Origin: Marinomonas agarivorans
GTDB lineage: Bacteria; Pseudomonadota; Gammaproteobacteria; Pseudomonadales; Marinomonadaceae
NCBI GenBank assembly: GCA_002173415.2
Contig: NHNK02000005.1
Location: 62,001 to 126,000, forward strand
Direction of reading: 5' to 3'
DNA: 64,000 nucleotides
Shown here: piece by piece, positions 32,631 to 41,527 of the stretch
Position numbering within the stretch: the stretch's first letter is position 1
How the letters are laid out: each line of letters opens with the position of its first letter
Notes under the pieces: model-generated
Told to the model about the DNA's origin: nothing
Database searches by the model: none
Seen by the model: the letters and a program-made list of their open reading frames with translations, nothing else
Position numbers and translations under genes: made by a program

Positions 32631-33722
32631 TCAATCAAGTAGTGGATTATCTTTTTGGATATGCAGTGTCTGAGTAGGGAAGGAGACTTCTGCCTTATGT
32701 TTACTGATGATAGTTAACACTTGCAGTAAGATATCTTGCTTGATGTTATGAAACTCAATCCAATTCGTTGTTTTGGTAAATGTATAGATAAAAAATTCTA
32801 AGGCGGAATCGCCAAATTTATCGAAGTTAACAATCATGGTTTGGGTTTCGTCAATGTCGGGGTGCTGCGTCAACATGGCTTTTATATCAGCAAGAATATT
32901 CGGTAATTGTTTGCTATCTCTATAACGAATGCCGATTTTTTCATAGATGCGTCTGTGGGTCATGCGCGAAGGATTTTCTACCGCAATCACTGAAAAGGTG
33001 GAGTTTGGAATATACAAAGGGCGTTTATCGAATGTGCGGACTCGTGTCTGGCGCCAACCAACTTTTTCTATCGTGCCTTCGATTTCCTTATCTGGTGAGC
33101 GAACCCAGTCACCAACAGAAAACGGCCGGTCAAGATAAATCATCAAGCCACCAAAAAAGTTAGCCAGTAAGTCCTTTGCCGCAAAACCAACTGCAATACC
33201 ACCGATACCACCAAAAGCCAGAACACCAGAAATACTAAAGCCAAGGGTTTGTAGCAAAACAAGGGAGCTAATAATAAATAAAGACGCCTTGAGTAACTTG
33301 CTAATCGCGGTGATTGTCGTTAAATCAATAGGCTTATGGGTTTTGGTTGGTGAAGCCAAAATATCTTCGGCTTCTTTTACCAAACGAATTAAAAACCACG
33401 TTAATAGAATAATGACGCTGACTTTATAAAAAACAGCAATAATGCTACTTGGGATGACATCAAGTTTATTGCTCAATACTTGTGCAGCTGTTGCTGTTCC
33501 AATAGCCCAAATAAAGTAATGAAGCGGTCGACGAGCCGCGTTCAGTAGGGCGTTGTCCCAGGTAGTTGTCGTTTTTTCGAGCTGTAATTCAATACGTTGG
33601 AACAACCTAGAAATTAGGAATATGGCTGAAAACGTTACTGTTAATGTTAGCGCGACATGTAATAACCAGTGTGTTTGCCACTGGTTTATACTTAACCAAT
33701 CAATAAAAAACTCCCAATTCAT
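32631..33722 (-). CDS. MscS-family small-conductance mechanosensitive channel
   Basis: A 363-residue inner-membrane protein with about five N-terminal hydrophobic segments. The pore-lining helix is Gly/Ala-rich (GVLAFGGIGGIAVGFAAKDLLANFFGG, with conserved packing glycines). It is followed by the MscS beta domain (RPFSVGDWVRSPDKEIEGTIEKVGWR) and a C-terminal alpha/beta part. The domain order and extra N-terminal helices resemble YbdG-like channels more than E. coli MscS itself. Such channels open under membrane tension to release solutes on hypo-osmotic shock, a useful trait in a marine cell. It stands alone between gph and the Nudix gene. Confidence 0.92.
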   Translation of the reverse strand: MNWEFFIDWLSINQWQTHWLLHVALTLTVTFSAIFLISRLFQRIELQLEKTTTTWDNALLNAARRPLHYFIWAIGTATAAQVLSNKLDVIPSSIIAVFYKVSVIILLTWFLIRLVKEAEDILASPTKTHKPIDLTTITAISKLLKASLFIISSLVLLQTLGFSISGVLAFGGIGGIAVGFAAKDLLANFFGGLMIYLDRPFSVGDWVRSPDKEIEGTIEKVGWRQTRVRTFDKRPLYIPNSTFSVIAVENPSRMTHRRIYEKIGIRYRDSKQLPNILADIKAMLTQHPDIDETQTMIVNFDKFGDSALEFFIYTFTKTTNWIEFHNIKQDILLQVLTIISKHKAEVSFPTQTLHIQKDNPLLD

Positions 33723-33860
33723 TGTCTATCTCTCCTACTGTGATCTGCTTTTGGTGAAAATATATACTGAGACTTTATCAAGGCCTTTCCGACTCTAAGG
33801 TAAAAGAAGATAATTAAGGCTGTTTGATGAAAACGTATCGAATAAGTCTTTATGTTGTTG

Positions 33861-33943
33861 TCAAATTATTAAGGTAGCGTCATCAAATTATTAAGGTAGT
33901 GTCATCAAATTATTAAGGTAGTGTCATCAAATTATTAAGGTAG
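33861..33943. repeat. 22-bp tandem repeat, nearly four copies, at the end of the Nudix gene
   Basis: A 22-bp unit is repeated head to tail at 33861-33882, 33883-33904 and 33905-33926, with a 17-base fourth copy at 33927-33943. Copies differ by a single C/T change in the first one. The fourth and part of the third copy lie inside the Nudix coding region, encoding its last residues and its stop codon; the rest lie downstream of it. Confidence 0.95.
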
Positions 33944-34476
33944 AGAGTATCTTCATGTAATGGATAATGACCTTGTTTAGAATCTTCAACAAAATGCTGA
34001 AGGGTTTGGCGAACACTGGCAAAAGAAAGTTGTTCCCAAGGAATGTCTTCCAGTGAAAAAAGCTGTACCTCAGAGCTTTCTGGGGTGGGATGGAAGTCTG
34101 CGTTTTCCAAATCCGCCAGATAAATCATGTGAACCTGATTTATCTGTGGAATACTTATCATGCTATACAGTTGTTGGCAGAGTACTTTTGAGCCACATTC
34201 TTCGAGTGTTTCGCGTATCGCACCTTCTTTGGTCGATTCCTGATTTTCCATAAAACCTGCTGGCAGCGTCCAATACCCTAATCTTGGTTCTATATTGCGT
34301 TTACATAACAAGATTTTACCGTCATAACGCGGCAAAGTACCCGTGATTATACGTGGATTATCATAGTCGATATGCTGGCAAGAATCGCAAGTTGCGCGCT
34401 CTCGGTTGTCACCCTCGGGGATACGAAAAGTAACTTGAGCGCCACACTTGGGGCAAAATCGACGGGCTGTCGTCAT
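33913..34476 (-). CDS. Nudix hydrolase with N-terminal zinc ribbon
   Basis: A 187-residue protein with a zinc ribbon at the N-terminus (Cys8, Cys11, Cys30, Cys33) and a Nudix domain. The Nudix box starts at Gly74 in GFMENQESTKEGAIRETL and fits GX5EX7REUXEEXGU with Glu80, Arg88, Glu89, Glu92 and Glu93. Zinc-ribbon Nudix enzymes include NudC-like pyrophosphatases, but this one lacks the extra N-terminal domain of NudC; the substrate is unknown. The last residues, LYLNNLMTLP, are encoded by the first copies of a 22-bp tandem repeat that continues downstream, so the C-terminus and stop are products of that repeat. Confidence 0.9.
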   Translation of the reverse strand: MTTARRFCPKCGAQVTFRIPEGDNRERATCDSCQHIDYDNPRIITGTLPRYDGKILLCKRNIEPRLGYWTLPAGFMENQESTKEGAIRETLEECGSKVLCQQLYSMISIPQINQVHMIYLADLENADFHPTPESSEVQLFSLEDIPWEQLSFASVRQTLQHFVEDSKQGHYPLHEDTLYLNNLMTLP

Positions 34477-34503
34477 GCTAATGCTCGTAGTTGTATTGAG
34501 CTG

Positions 34504-35763
34504 TTAAATATCATGCTTTTTGCGTAATTTTGCATACTTAACGACTTTGTCTTCAATCTTTTGAATCTCAATTAGGTAATCGCTTACTTGTAGACTGCTT
34601 AAATGCTCAGGGATAAATTCTAGGGTTTCAATAATTAAGCCATTCAAGGTTTTTGGGCCATCAGTGGGTAGAAACCAGTCTAGAGCCTTATTAATTTCAC
34701 GTATATGAGTAGAGCCATCAATTCGGAAAGATCCATCATCCTGAGCAATGATATCTTCTTCTTCATCCTGTGATGCTTGGGCAAATTCACCCACAATTTC
34801 CCCTAAAACATCTTCTAAGGTTGCGATACCTTGAATATCTCCATATTCATCCACAACTAACCCCATGGCTTGATGCTCATTTTGAAAGTTGAGTAAGACT
34901 GTATTAATAGAGGTGCTATCAGGAATAAAGTAAGGCTCGCGGGTCACTTTTAATAACGCCGCTTTTGACGGTGCAGGGTCTCGTAAAAACACAGCGGCAT
35001 GTCGTGCATGCAAAATCCCAATGACCTTATTGATTTCGCCATTATAGACAGGCATTCGTGTATGACGAGATTGGCAAATTTGGTTGATAATCTCCTCAAT
35101 AGAGTCTTCTATATCAATACCCACTACCTCATTTCTTGGCACCATAATATCTTCAACAGAGACTTGTTCCAAATCAAGGATAGACAGTAGCATCTCTTGG
35201 TGTGCGGCAGGGATTAAACCGCTCGCCTCATTCACAATACTCCTTAATTCTTCTGTTCCCAGTTTGTCATTGCTTTGTGATGGATGGACACCAAATAATC
35301 GTAAAATCGCATTAGAAATTAAGTTGACTAAAGCTACTAATGGATAAAGCAATTTAAGCAAGAAAGCTAAAAAAAACGATGCAGGAAACGCGATTCTTTC
35401 TGGATGAAGCGCAGCCATAGTTTTTGGTGTCACCTCAGCAAAAATGAGGATGACTAATGTCAATAAACCTGTCGCGATGGCAACGCCAGCATCACCGTAT
35501 AAGCGTACGGCAATAATAGTGGCAATAGCTGAGGCAAGAATATTAACGAAATTATTGCCTATTAAAATGACACCGATCAACCGATCTGGGCGTTGCAATA
35601 ATTTACTGACTCGAGTAGCTGCCCTATGTCTGCTTTTGACCAGATGTTGTAAGCGATACTTGTTGACAGACAGCATGCTTGTTTCTGAACTGGAAAAAAA
35701 GGCGGAGAGAATAATAAGTACGAACAGTATTCCGAAAAGAATACCTAAGGGGACATCGTTCAA
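34504..35763 (-). CDS. HlyC/CorC family membrane protein (DUF21, CBS pair, CorC domain)
   Basis: A 419-residue inner-membrane protein. The N-terminal DUF21 domain has four hydrophobic segments (about 5-165) and contains SSSETSMLSVNKYRLQHLV. Two CBS domains (about 205-330, with MVPRNEVVGIDIEDSIEEI) follow, then a C-terminal CorC_HlyC domain (about 340-415). Proteins of this type are related to Mg2+ exporters of the CNNM/CorC kind; the ion moved here is not known. The E. coli relative YfjD lies next to ypjD and ffh, the same order as here, so this is most likely the YfjD orthologue. Confidence 0.9.
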   Translation of the reverse strand: MNDVPLGILFGILFVLIILSAFFSSSETSMLSVNKYRLQHLVKSRHRAATRVSKLLQRPDRLIGVILIGNNFVNILASAIATIIAVRLYGDAGVAIATGLLTLVILIFAEVTPKTMAALHPERIAFPASFFLAFLLKLLYPLVALVNLISNAILRLFGVHPSQSNDKLGTEELRSIVNEASGLIPAAHQEMLLSILDLEQVSVEDIMVPRNEVVGIDIEDSIEEIINQICQSRHTRMPVYNGEINKVIGILHARHAAVFLRDPAPSKAALLKVTREPYFIPDSTSINTVLLNFQNEHQAMGLVVDEYGDIQGIATLEDVLGEIVGEFAQASQDEEEDIIAQDDGSFRIDGSTHIREINKALDWFLPTDGPKTLNGLIIETLEFIPEHLSSLQVSDYLIEIQKIEDKVVKYAKLRKKHDI

Positions 35764-35914
35764 AAAGGGAGAACCTCAGTTATTAGAATAAGTGAATTAT
35801 TAGATGTTTCAAAGGGATCTGTCAAACGGATCGCCTAACTATTTTTACAAAATGCAACACTATTGATTCCGAACAAACAGAATCGCTCATAAAACCAAAT
35901 CGAATAGGCCTTGA

Positions 35915-36679
35915 TTAAAAAACAAACTGTAAAATAATTCGAGTTCCAAAGTAACCAAGCATAAGCATGGCAAAACCAAATAATGTTAACTTAACGGCAA
36001 TTTGCCCGCGCCATCCTGCCCACTTTCTTCCTGCCAGTAAGCTTGCGAACACAAACCAAGAAATGATGGTAAAGAAAGTTTTATGTGCCATTTTCTGGGC
36101 AAACATATCATCAAGGAAATAAACACCAGTGATAATAGTCAGTGTTAATAAAAGAAAGGCCGACCAGATGAATTCGAACATAAGTTGTTCCAACACCTGA
36201 AGTGGCGGTACTCGTAACAGCTGCTTTAACTTGTGATGTTTTAATTGGTACTCCTGTAAAAAAAGTAGAATACCAATGCCGCAGGCAGCGGTGAATAAGC
36301 TGTAAGCGACGGCTGCAATCAGTATGTGAGCAGATGTACCAACAGAATCACTGTGTAACTGAACCAAACTCCAAGGCTCCAAGAGGTTGAGAAGAATTAA
36401 AATGGCCGCTAGAGGAAAGCTTACACAAAGTAATAATGAAATATCTTTTGTTCTGTTGCTAAGCCATAACATGGCATTGCCAATTAAGGCGATCAACATG
36501 CCAATGGTCAAAAAATCAAATCCATCTTTATCTAAAAATAATAATGCTAAAGCATAGGCATGTATCGTTAGAGTAATGGCGCTAATTATTTGAGCTTTAC
36601 TCTCATTATGGTATCGGTAATGAACTAATCCAGTTAGCGCAGAGGTGATTACGGCAAGCCAAAGAATAAGCTGAGTCAT
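35915..36679 (-). CDS. ypjD: YpjD-like CcsA-type membrane protein
   Basis: A 254-residue inner-membrane protein with eight predicted hydrophobic segments, belonging to the cytochrome c assembly (CcsA/CcmC) family. It includes the region around HILIAAVAYSLFTAACGIGI, where the histidine could contact haem as in the family. Its exact function is unproven; the role in haem handling is inferred from the family. It lies divergent from ffh and near the CorC-like gene, just as ypjD does in E. coli. Confidence 0.87.
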   Translation of the reverse strand: MTQLILWLAVITSALTGLVHYRYHNESKAQIISAITLTIHAYALALLFLDKDGFDFLTIGMLIALIGNAMLWLSNRTKDISLLLCVSFPLAAILILLNLLEPWSLVQLHSDSVGTSAHILIAAVAYSLFTAACGIGILLFLQEYQLKHHKLKQLLRVPPLQVLEQLMFEFIWSAFLLLTLTIITGVYFLDDMFAQKMAHKTFFTIISWFVFASLLAGRKWAGWRGQIAVKLTLFGFAMLMLGYFGTRIILQFVF

Positions 36680-36814
36680 AAATCTCTTAAATCCAAAAGA
36701 CTAAATATATAGGGCGGCGACAATTTATTCGTTATAATAGTGTTAATTTGATTTTGAATAAACCAAATACTGAGTTTTTCTACAAATAGCATAGCGCAAA
36801 AAATTGAGGCAAAT

Positions 36815-38179
36815 ATGTTCGACAATTTATCGAATCGCTTGACCTCCTCGTTAGACAAAATTCGAGGTCGTGCCAAACTAACCGAAGACAACATAAAAGA
36901 TACTCTGCGTGAAGTTCGCATGGCTCTGCTCGAAGCCGATGTTGCTTTGCCAGTAGTAAAAGTTTTCATTGAAAATGTAAAAGAAAGAGCAGTAGGAACA
37001 GAAGTTTCCAAGAGCCTGAGCCCAGGGCAAGTTTTTCTCAAAATAGTTAAGCAAGAACTTGAAAAGGTCATGGGTGAGGTAAATGATGCCCTTAATCTTA
37101 AAACAACGCCCCCAGCAATTATTCTCTTAGCCGGCCTGCAAGGTGCTGGTAAAACAACATCCGCAGCAAAACTTGCTCGCTTCTTAAAGGAAAGACAGAA
37201 GAAAACGGTTGCTGTCGTGAGTGCCGATGTTTACCGACCAGCAGCAATACAACAATTAAAAACACTAGCCAACGAAGTTGGTGTGGATTTTATTGCCAGT
37301 GATGTTACGCAAAAGCCAATAGATATTGCTAATAGTGCCATTGAACAAGCTAAAAAATCCCACAAAGATGTGTTGATTATCGATACAGCGGGTCGTTTGG
37401 CTGTTGATGAAGATATGATGGCGGAAATTAAACAGCTTCATACAGTAGTTAACCCAGTTGAAACTTTATTTGTCGTTGATTCCATGACAGGTCAAGATGC
37501 GGCAAATACAGCGAAAGCCTTTGGTGATGCGCTACCTTTAACTGGCGTGGTATTAACCAAAACAGACGGTGATGCTCGTGGCGGTGCGGCGCTTTCGGTA
37601 CGACATATTACCGGAAAACCTATTAAATTCTTAGGTGTTGGCGAAAAAACGACGGCACTAGAACCTTTTCATCCAGATCGTTTAGCTTCCCGAATTTTGG
37701 GGATGGGCGACATGCTTTCTTTAATAGAAGAGGCTGAGCAAAAAATAGATAAAGACAAAGCCGAAAAGTTGGCGGGTAAGCTAAAGAAAGGTAAAGGCTT
37801 TGATCTAGAGGACTTTAAAGAACAGTTGCAGCAAATGAAGAACATGGGTGGAATGGGAGCCATGTTAGATAAATTGCCAGGTATGGGGCAACTCGGTAAT
37901 AACATTCAAGATAAAGTGAATGATAAGATGTTCGTGCAAATGGAAGCACTTATTAATTCAATGACGCCGGCAGAACGCCACAATCCAGATGTGATTAACG
38001 GCTCACGGAAAAAACGAATTTCATCTGGAGCGGGTTTGCAAATACAAGATTTGAACCGACTATTAAAGCAGCATAAACAAATGCAAAAAATGATGAAGAA
38101 GTTCAGTTCAAAAGGTGGTATGAAAAAAATGATGCGAGGCATGGGGGGGATGATGCCAGGTGGTTTCCCCAAAATGTAA
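36815..38179 (+). CDS. ffh: Signal recognition particle protein Ffh
   Basis: GTPase of the signal recognition particle, which brings ribosomes making membrane proteins to FtsY. The 454-residue product has an N domain (about 1-85), a G domain with GLQGAGKTTSAAKLA near 104-118, DTAGRL and TKTDGDARGGAALS, and a Met-rich M domain (about 330-454) that ends in MKKMMRGMGGMMPGGFPKM and binds 4.5S RNA and signal sequences. Length matches the family. It is divergent from ypjD, and two hairpins separate it from rpsP. Confidence 0.98.
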   Translation: MFDNLSNRLTSSLDKIRGRAKLTEDNIKDTLREVRMALLEADVALPVVKVFIENVKERAVGTEVSKSLSPGQVFLKIVKQELEKVMGEVNDALNLKTTPPAIILLAGLQGAGKTTSAAKLARFLKERQKKTVAVVSADVYRPAAIQQLKTLANEVGVDFIASDVTQKPIDIANSAIEQAKKSHKDVLIIDTAGRLAVDEDMMAEIKQLHTVVNPVETLFVVDSMTGQDAANTAKAFGDALPLTGVVLTKTDGDARGGAALSVRHITGKPIKFLGVGEKTTALEPFHPDRLASRILGMGDMLSLIEEAEQKIDKDKAEKLAGKLKKGKGFDLEDFKEQLQQMKNMGGMGAMLDKLPGMGQLGNNIQDKVNDKMFVQMEALINSMTPAERHNPDVINGSRKKRISSGAGLQIQDLNRLLKQHKQMQKMMKKFSSKGGMKKMMRGMGGMMPGGFPKM

Positions 38180-38213
38180 CTAGCATAAACTAAAGCATTG
38201 ATTTAGTTAGGCT

Positions 38214-38250
38214 CCTACCAGTAAAAATTGTGGCAGGTAGGTGATTTTTT
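38214..38250 (+). terminator. Terminator after ffh
   Basis: CCTACC (38214-38219) pairs with GGTAGG (38236-38241), followed within a few bases by six Ts (38245-38250). The loop is long, so it may be only moderately efficient. Confidence 0.6.
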
Positions 38251-38289
38251 CAATTAGCCTGAGTTATGTCGCTGTTCTCTCAAATAAGA

Positions 38290-38324
38290 AAAAACAAAAG
38301 TGTTAAAACAACACTTTTGTTTTT
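38290..38324 (+). terminator. Strong terminator upstream of rpsP
   Basis: A 15-bp perfect stem, AAAAACAAAAGTGTT (38290-38304) with its complement (38310-38324), around a five-base loop, ending in a T-run. It isolates the rpsP operon from ffh transcription. Both arms end in homopolymer runs, so it could work in either direction. Confidence 0.85.
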
Positions 38325-38337
38325 CTGTTCAATCGTC

Positions 38338-38343
38338 TAAAAT
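38338..38343 (+). promoter_or_regulatory. Possible -10 box of the rpsP operon
   Basis: TAAAAT lies 14 bases after the strong terminator and 76 bases before rpsP. A T-rich -35-like stretch overlaps the terminator stem. A promoter is expected here because the terminator would block read-through, but the -35 is weak. Confidence 0.35.
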
Positions 38344-38419
38344 ATGCCGCCTTCTTTGGAACTGCAAGATTACTTTGTAGCTTCTGAAGAGTTTTGTTAA
38401 GTAAAAAGGAACCAATAAT

Positions 38420-38662
38420 ATGGTAACTATTCGTCTTTCTCGTGGAGGCTCTAAGAAGCGTCCATTTTATCACTTGAACGTGGCTGATAGTCGTCGTGCT
38501 CGTGATGGTCGTTACATTGAGCGTGTTGGTTTTTTTAATCCAATTGCTCGTGGTCAGGAAGAGCGTCTTCGCATTGATTTAGATCGTATAAATCATTGGG
38601 TTGGTCGTGGTGCACAGCTTTCTGATCGTGTTGCAAAGCTGGTTAAAGAAATTAATAAGTAA
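38420..38662 (+). CDS. rpsP: 30S ribosomal protein S16
   Basis: An 80-residue ribosomal protein. It begins [20 protein letters not shown] and continues with [21 protein letters not shown], both standard for bS16. AAAAGGA precedes the ATG. It is the first gene of rpsP-rimM-trmD-rplS, the classic operon in which ribosomal proteins are made in excess over the two modification factors. A strong terminator upstream and a possible -10 box suggest it has its own promoter. Confidence 0.98.
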   Translation: MVTIRLSRGGSKKRPFYHLNVADSRRARDGRYIERVGFFNPIARGQEERLRIDLDRINHWVGRGAQLSDRVAKLVKEINK

Positions 38663-38682
38663 GCTTATTACTGAGGGAAGTT

Positions 38683-39228
38683 ATGTCTTCAAATACACAG
38701 GCTAGTGCTCCAGAGCAACCGCTTGTTATTGGACAAATCACTTCGGTATATGGTGTTAAAGGGTGGGTGAAACTATATTCACACACTGACCCAATTGAGG
38801 GTGTTTTTAAATATTCTCGTTGGTGGCTTAAAACTCCTAGTGGGTGGCAAGCTGTAGAATTAAACCGAGGCAGGCCGCAAGGTCGAGGTTTAGTTGCTTC
38901 AATCAAAGGATACACGGACCGAGATCAGGTTAAAGCGATTTGTGGTTTGGATATTTATATTGAGGCAAAGGATCTTCCAAAGTTAGATGAAGGTGATTAT
39001 TACTGGAGTCAGTTAGAAGGTCTTAATGTAATAACAAAAGAAGGAACTCTTTTGGGTAAGGTAAAGCAATTGATGGAAACGGGAGCGAATGATGTTCTTG
39101 TTGTCAGTGCTTGCTCTGGTAGTCATGATCGCGAGGAGCGTCTGATTCCTTATGTGCCAGATACATATGTTTTAAATGTTGATTTAGAGCAAGGTAATAT
39201 GTTGGTGGATTGGGATCCAAACTTCTAA
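38683..39228 (+). CDS. rimM: Ribosome maturation factor RimM
   Basis: Assists maturation of the 3' domain of 16S rRNA and binds S19. The 181-residue product has an N-terminal RimM domain with IGQITSVYGVKGWVKLYSHT and a C-terminal PRC-barrel domain with GDYYWSQLEGLNV and ETGANDVLVV, plus RLIPYVPDTYVLNVDLEQG. It starts 20 bases after rpsP with GAGGG upstream and lies in the standard operon order. Confidence 0.97.
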   Translation: MSSNTQASAPEQPLVIGQITSVYGVKGWVKLYSHTDPIEGVFKYSRWWLKTPSGWQAVELNRGRPQGRGLVASIKGYTDRDQVKAICGLDIYIEAKDLPKLDEGDYYWSQLEGLNVITKEGTLLGKVKQLMETGANDVLVVSACSGSHDREERLIPYVPDTYVLNVDLEQGNMLVDWDPNF

Positions 39229-39249
39229 CGGTAGACTTGGAGTTTATTG

Positions 39250-40002
39250 GTGAAAATTAATGTGATTTCACTTTTTCCTGATATGTTTTCTGCAGTGACT
39301 CAATATGGAGTAACAGGTAGGGCAGTTAAGTCAGGCTTAATAAAGTGTCACTTTTTTAATCCACGAGACTTTACTCATGATAAGCATAAGACTGTTGATG
39401 ACAGACCTTATGGTGGCGGTCCTGGGATGTTGATGAAAGTTCAGCCGCTACAAGATGCAATTGGTGCTGCTCGAATAGAGAGCCCTAATGCAAAAGTAAT
39501 TTATTTGTCCCCTCAAGGGCGCACACTTACACAGGACGGTGTGCAACATCTGGCTAAAGAAGCAGAATTAATTCTGGTAGCTGGACGTTATGAAGGTGTC
39601 GATGAGCGTTTGATTCAAGCTGAAGTTGATGAAGAATGGTCTATCGGTGACTTCGTACTAAGTGGAGGCGAGTTACCAGCAATGGTATTGATGGATGCTG
39701 TACTACGTATGGTTCCTGGAGTGTTAGGAAAACAAGAATCCGCTGCAGAAGACTCTTTTGCTGACGGTTTGTTAGATTGTCCACACTATACTCGTCCCGA
39801 AGTGCTTGATATGGCGCCTGTTCCGCCAGTACTACTTAGTGGAAACCATGAGGAGATAAGGCGTTGGCGTTTAAAACAAAAGCTAGGTAGAACTTGGCTC
39901 CGTCGACCAGATCTCTTGCAAAACCTTGAGTTGAACAGGGAACAGCAAGAGTTATTAAAAGAGTTTATTTGCGAAACTGAAGATTCAACCTCGCTAGAGT
40001 AG
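39250..40002 (+). CDS. trmD: tRNA (guanine-N1)-methyltransferase
   Basis: SPOUT-family enzyme that methylates G37 next to the anticodon and prevents +1 frameshifting. The 250-residue product begins [13 protein letters not shown]. It has the trefoil-knot SAM site ([40 protein letters not shown]) and a C-terminal domain with RRPDLL. GTG 39250 is chosen because GGAG lies seven bases before it; a TTG at 39247 is the alternative. It lies 21 bases after rimM. Confidence 0.96.
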   Translation: MKINVISLFPDMFSAVTQYGVTGRAVKSGLIKCHFFNPRDFTHDKHKTVDDRPYGGGPGMLMKVQPLQDAIGAARIESPNAKVIYLSPQGRTLTQDGVQHLAKEAELILVAGRYEGVDERLIQAEVDEEWSIGDFVLSGGELPAMVLMDAVLRMVPGVLGKQESAAEDSFADGLLDCPHYTRPEVLDMAPVPPVLLSGNHEEIRRWRLKQKLGRTWLRRPDLLQNLELNREQQELLKEFICETEDSTSLE

Positions 40003-40012
40003 GGATCGTGAA

Positions 40013-40047
40013 CCTATCAAGTTTGATAAAAGTTTTAAGCTGATAGG
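40013..40047 (+). other. Leader hairpin before rplS
   Basis: CCTATCA (40013-40019) pairs with TGATAGG (40041-40047), enclosing an AT-rich loop with further pairing potential. It fills the trmD-rplS gap and has no U-run. It could influence relative L19 synthesis or be an mRNA processing site; no known riboswitch or leader class is recognised. Confidence 0.5.
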
Positions 40048-40074
40048 CAAACCAAAATTTTAGGAGTCAAATCC

Positions 40075-40437
40075 ATGAGTAATAAAAACTTATTGATTCA
40101 ACAACTTGAATCAGAGCAAATGTCGAAAGAAGTTCCTGCGTTTGGTCCTGGTGATACAATTGTTGTTCAGGTTAAAGTAAAAGAAGGTACTCGTGAGCGT
40201 TTACAGGCTTATGAAGGTGTTGTAATTGGTAAGCGTAATCGCGGACTAAACTCAGCATTTACTGTACGTAAAATTTCTAGTGGTGTTGGTGTTGAGCGTA
40301 CGTTCCAAACTTACAGCCCACTAGTTGAAAGTATTGAAATTAAGCGTCGTGGTGATGTACGTCAGGCTAAGATCTACTACTTACGTGATCGTTCTGGTAA
40401 ATCTGCACGTATCAAAGAGAAGTTGGCAAAACGCTAA
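40075..40437 (+). CDS. rplS: 50S ribosomal protein L19
   Basis: A 120-residue protein of the large subunit, located at the 30S-50S interface. Typical stretches are [40 protein letters not shown] and [26 protein letters not shown] precedes the start. It is the last gene of the rpsP operon, closed by a strong terminator at 40447-40476. Confidence 0.98.
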   Translation: MSNKNLLIQQLESEQMSKEVPAFGPGDTIVVQVKVKEGTRERLQAYEGVVIGKRNRGLNSAFTVRKISSGVGVERTFQTYSPLVESIEIKRRGDVRQAKIYYLRDRSGKSARIKEKLAKR

Positions 40438-40446
40438 TTTTTTAGT

Positions 40447-40476
40447 AAAAAAGGCAGCATTAAGCTGCCTTTTTTT
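40447..40476 (+). terminator. Terminator of the rpsP operon
   Basis: AAAAAAGGCAGC (40447-40458) pairs with GCTGCCTTTTTT (40464-40475) around ATTAA, with a T-run. This is a textbook Rho-independent terminator ten bases after rplS. Confidence 0.95.
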
Positions 40477-40551
40477 GTGGGTGTGTACTATATAGAGTAG
40501 TAGCCTTTGAATATACTCATCCACTTATTATAAATATTAATTGAGGTTTTC

Positions 40552-41283
40552 ATGAAAATTTTGTTTGGCTTCAGGTGTTTTTCGTTCCTGAGAATTATTT
40601 TGTTTTCTGTTGTTATCATGCAAACCAGTTTTGCACTTGCTACTGAAGAAATTATTAAAGAAAACCTTCGTAAGAATTTACCTCACTATGAGATAGAGTC
40701 TATTGAGTTACATGAACAGTCTGGACTTTATGTTGTCGCTCTAAAAAACGGGCCGCCATTGTATGCTGCAAAAAATGGAGAACATTTTTTGGTTGGTGAT
40801 CTATACCGTATCGATGATAAGGAAGGATTGATTAACGAAACAGAAGTGGCGAAGTTGGCGCAAGTGGAAGAGCAACCAGCTGATGAAATGATTATTTTTG
40901 CTGCGGAAAATGAAAAAGCTCACATTAGTGTGTTTACCGATATTACTTGTGGCTACTGTCGTATGTTGCATAGAGAGATAGAAGAGTTAAATGATTTGGG
41001 TATTTCTGTGAGGTATCTTGCTTATCCAAGAGCAGGCACACATTCAGAAACCTATCATCAAATGGTCAGCATTTGGTGTGCAGATGATCCGAATGAATGG
41101 ATGACTAAAGCAAAGGAAGGTCAAACTGTGCCAGGAAATGAGTGTAATAATCCAGTAAATAGCCACTATGCTTTAGGGCAATCGATTGGCGTTAGAGGTA
41201 CACCTACCTTAGTTCTAAGTACGGGCAAGTTAATCCCAGGCTATTTGCCAGCACAGGAATTAGCTAAAGAGCTTGGTTTATAG
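40552..41283 (+). CDS. dsbC: Thiol:disulfide interchange protein DsbC
   Basis: Periplasmic disulphide isomerase. The 243-residue precursor has a signal peptide (about residues 1-30, ending FALA), an N-terminal dimerisation domain, and a C-terminal thioredoxin fold. The active site CGYC is at 133-136, and the cis-proline loop is RGTPTLV. A second cysteine pair (WCADDP and NECNN) matches the structural disulphide of E. coli DsbC. It may help correct LptD disulphides, as known from E. coli. It lies upstream of hom and is closed by a terminator. Confidence 0.96.
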   Translation: MKILFGFRCFSFLRIILFSVVIMQTSFALATEEIIKENLRKNLPHYEIESIELHEQSGLYVVALKNGPPLYAAKNGEHFLVGDLYRIDDKEGLINETEVAKLAQVEEQPADEMIIFAAENEKAHISVFTDITCGYCRMLHREIEELNDLGISVRYLAYPRAGTHSETYHQMVSIWCADDPNEWMTKAKEGQTVPGNECNNPVNSHYALGQSIGVRGTPTLVLSTGKLIPGYLPAQELAKELGL

Positions 41284-41320
41284 ACTTTTATTTTATATCG
41301 TTATAACGGTAATTCTTGCT

Positions 41321-41350
41321 AAGGTCAGCGACGTTCTGCTGGCCTTTTTT
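41321..41350 (+). terminator. Terminator after dsbC
   Basis: AAGGTCAGC (41321-41329) pairs with GCTGGCCTT (41338-41346), allowing one G-U pair, followed by Ts up to 41350. It lies 38 bases after the dsbC stop. Confidence 0.85.
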
Positions 41351-41411
41351 ATGTCTGCTGTTTTGATGTTTAAATAAAGAAGTGAAAGGTGTTTTCTCAT
41401 CCTTGTTCGCT

Positions 41412-41440
41412 TTAGTTTTCATCTTTAGTCGCGTTATAAT
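41412..41440 (+). promoter_or_regulatory. Probable promoter of hom-thrC
   Basis: A perfect -10 box TATAAT (41435-41440) follows a weak -35 TTAGTT (41412-41417) at 17 bases. The -10 box is flanked by GCGT and ACGC, which form a small palindrome. Transcription would start about 80 bases before hom. Confidence 0.55.
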
Positions 41441-41527
41441 ACGCACCATTTTTAAGCGAAGCTTTGCAAGAAAAGTGATGTGTTTTGTTCTTGTTGAAAC
41501 GTTACATTAATTCTTTGGGGTGTTATT

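Noticed and set aside
33861-33943. CRISPR array
   Set aside because: The copies abut directly with no spacers, so this is a simple tandem repeat.
41351-41527. Threonine attenuator before hom
   Set aside because: No leader peptide rich in Thr/Ile codons and no terminator hairpin between the promoter and hom.
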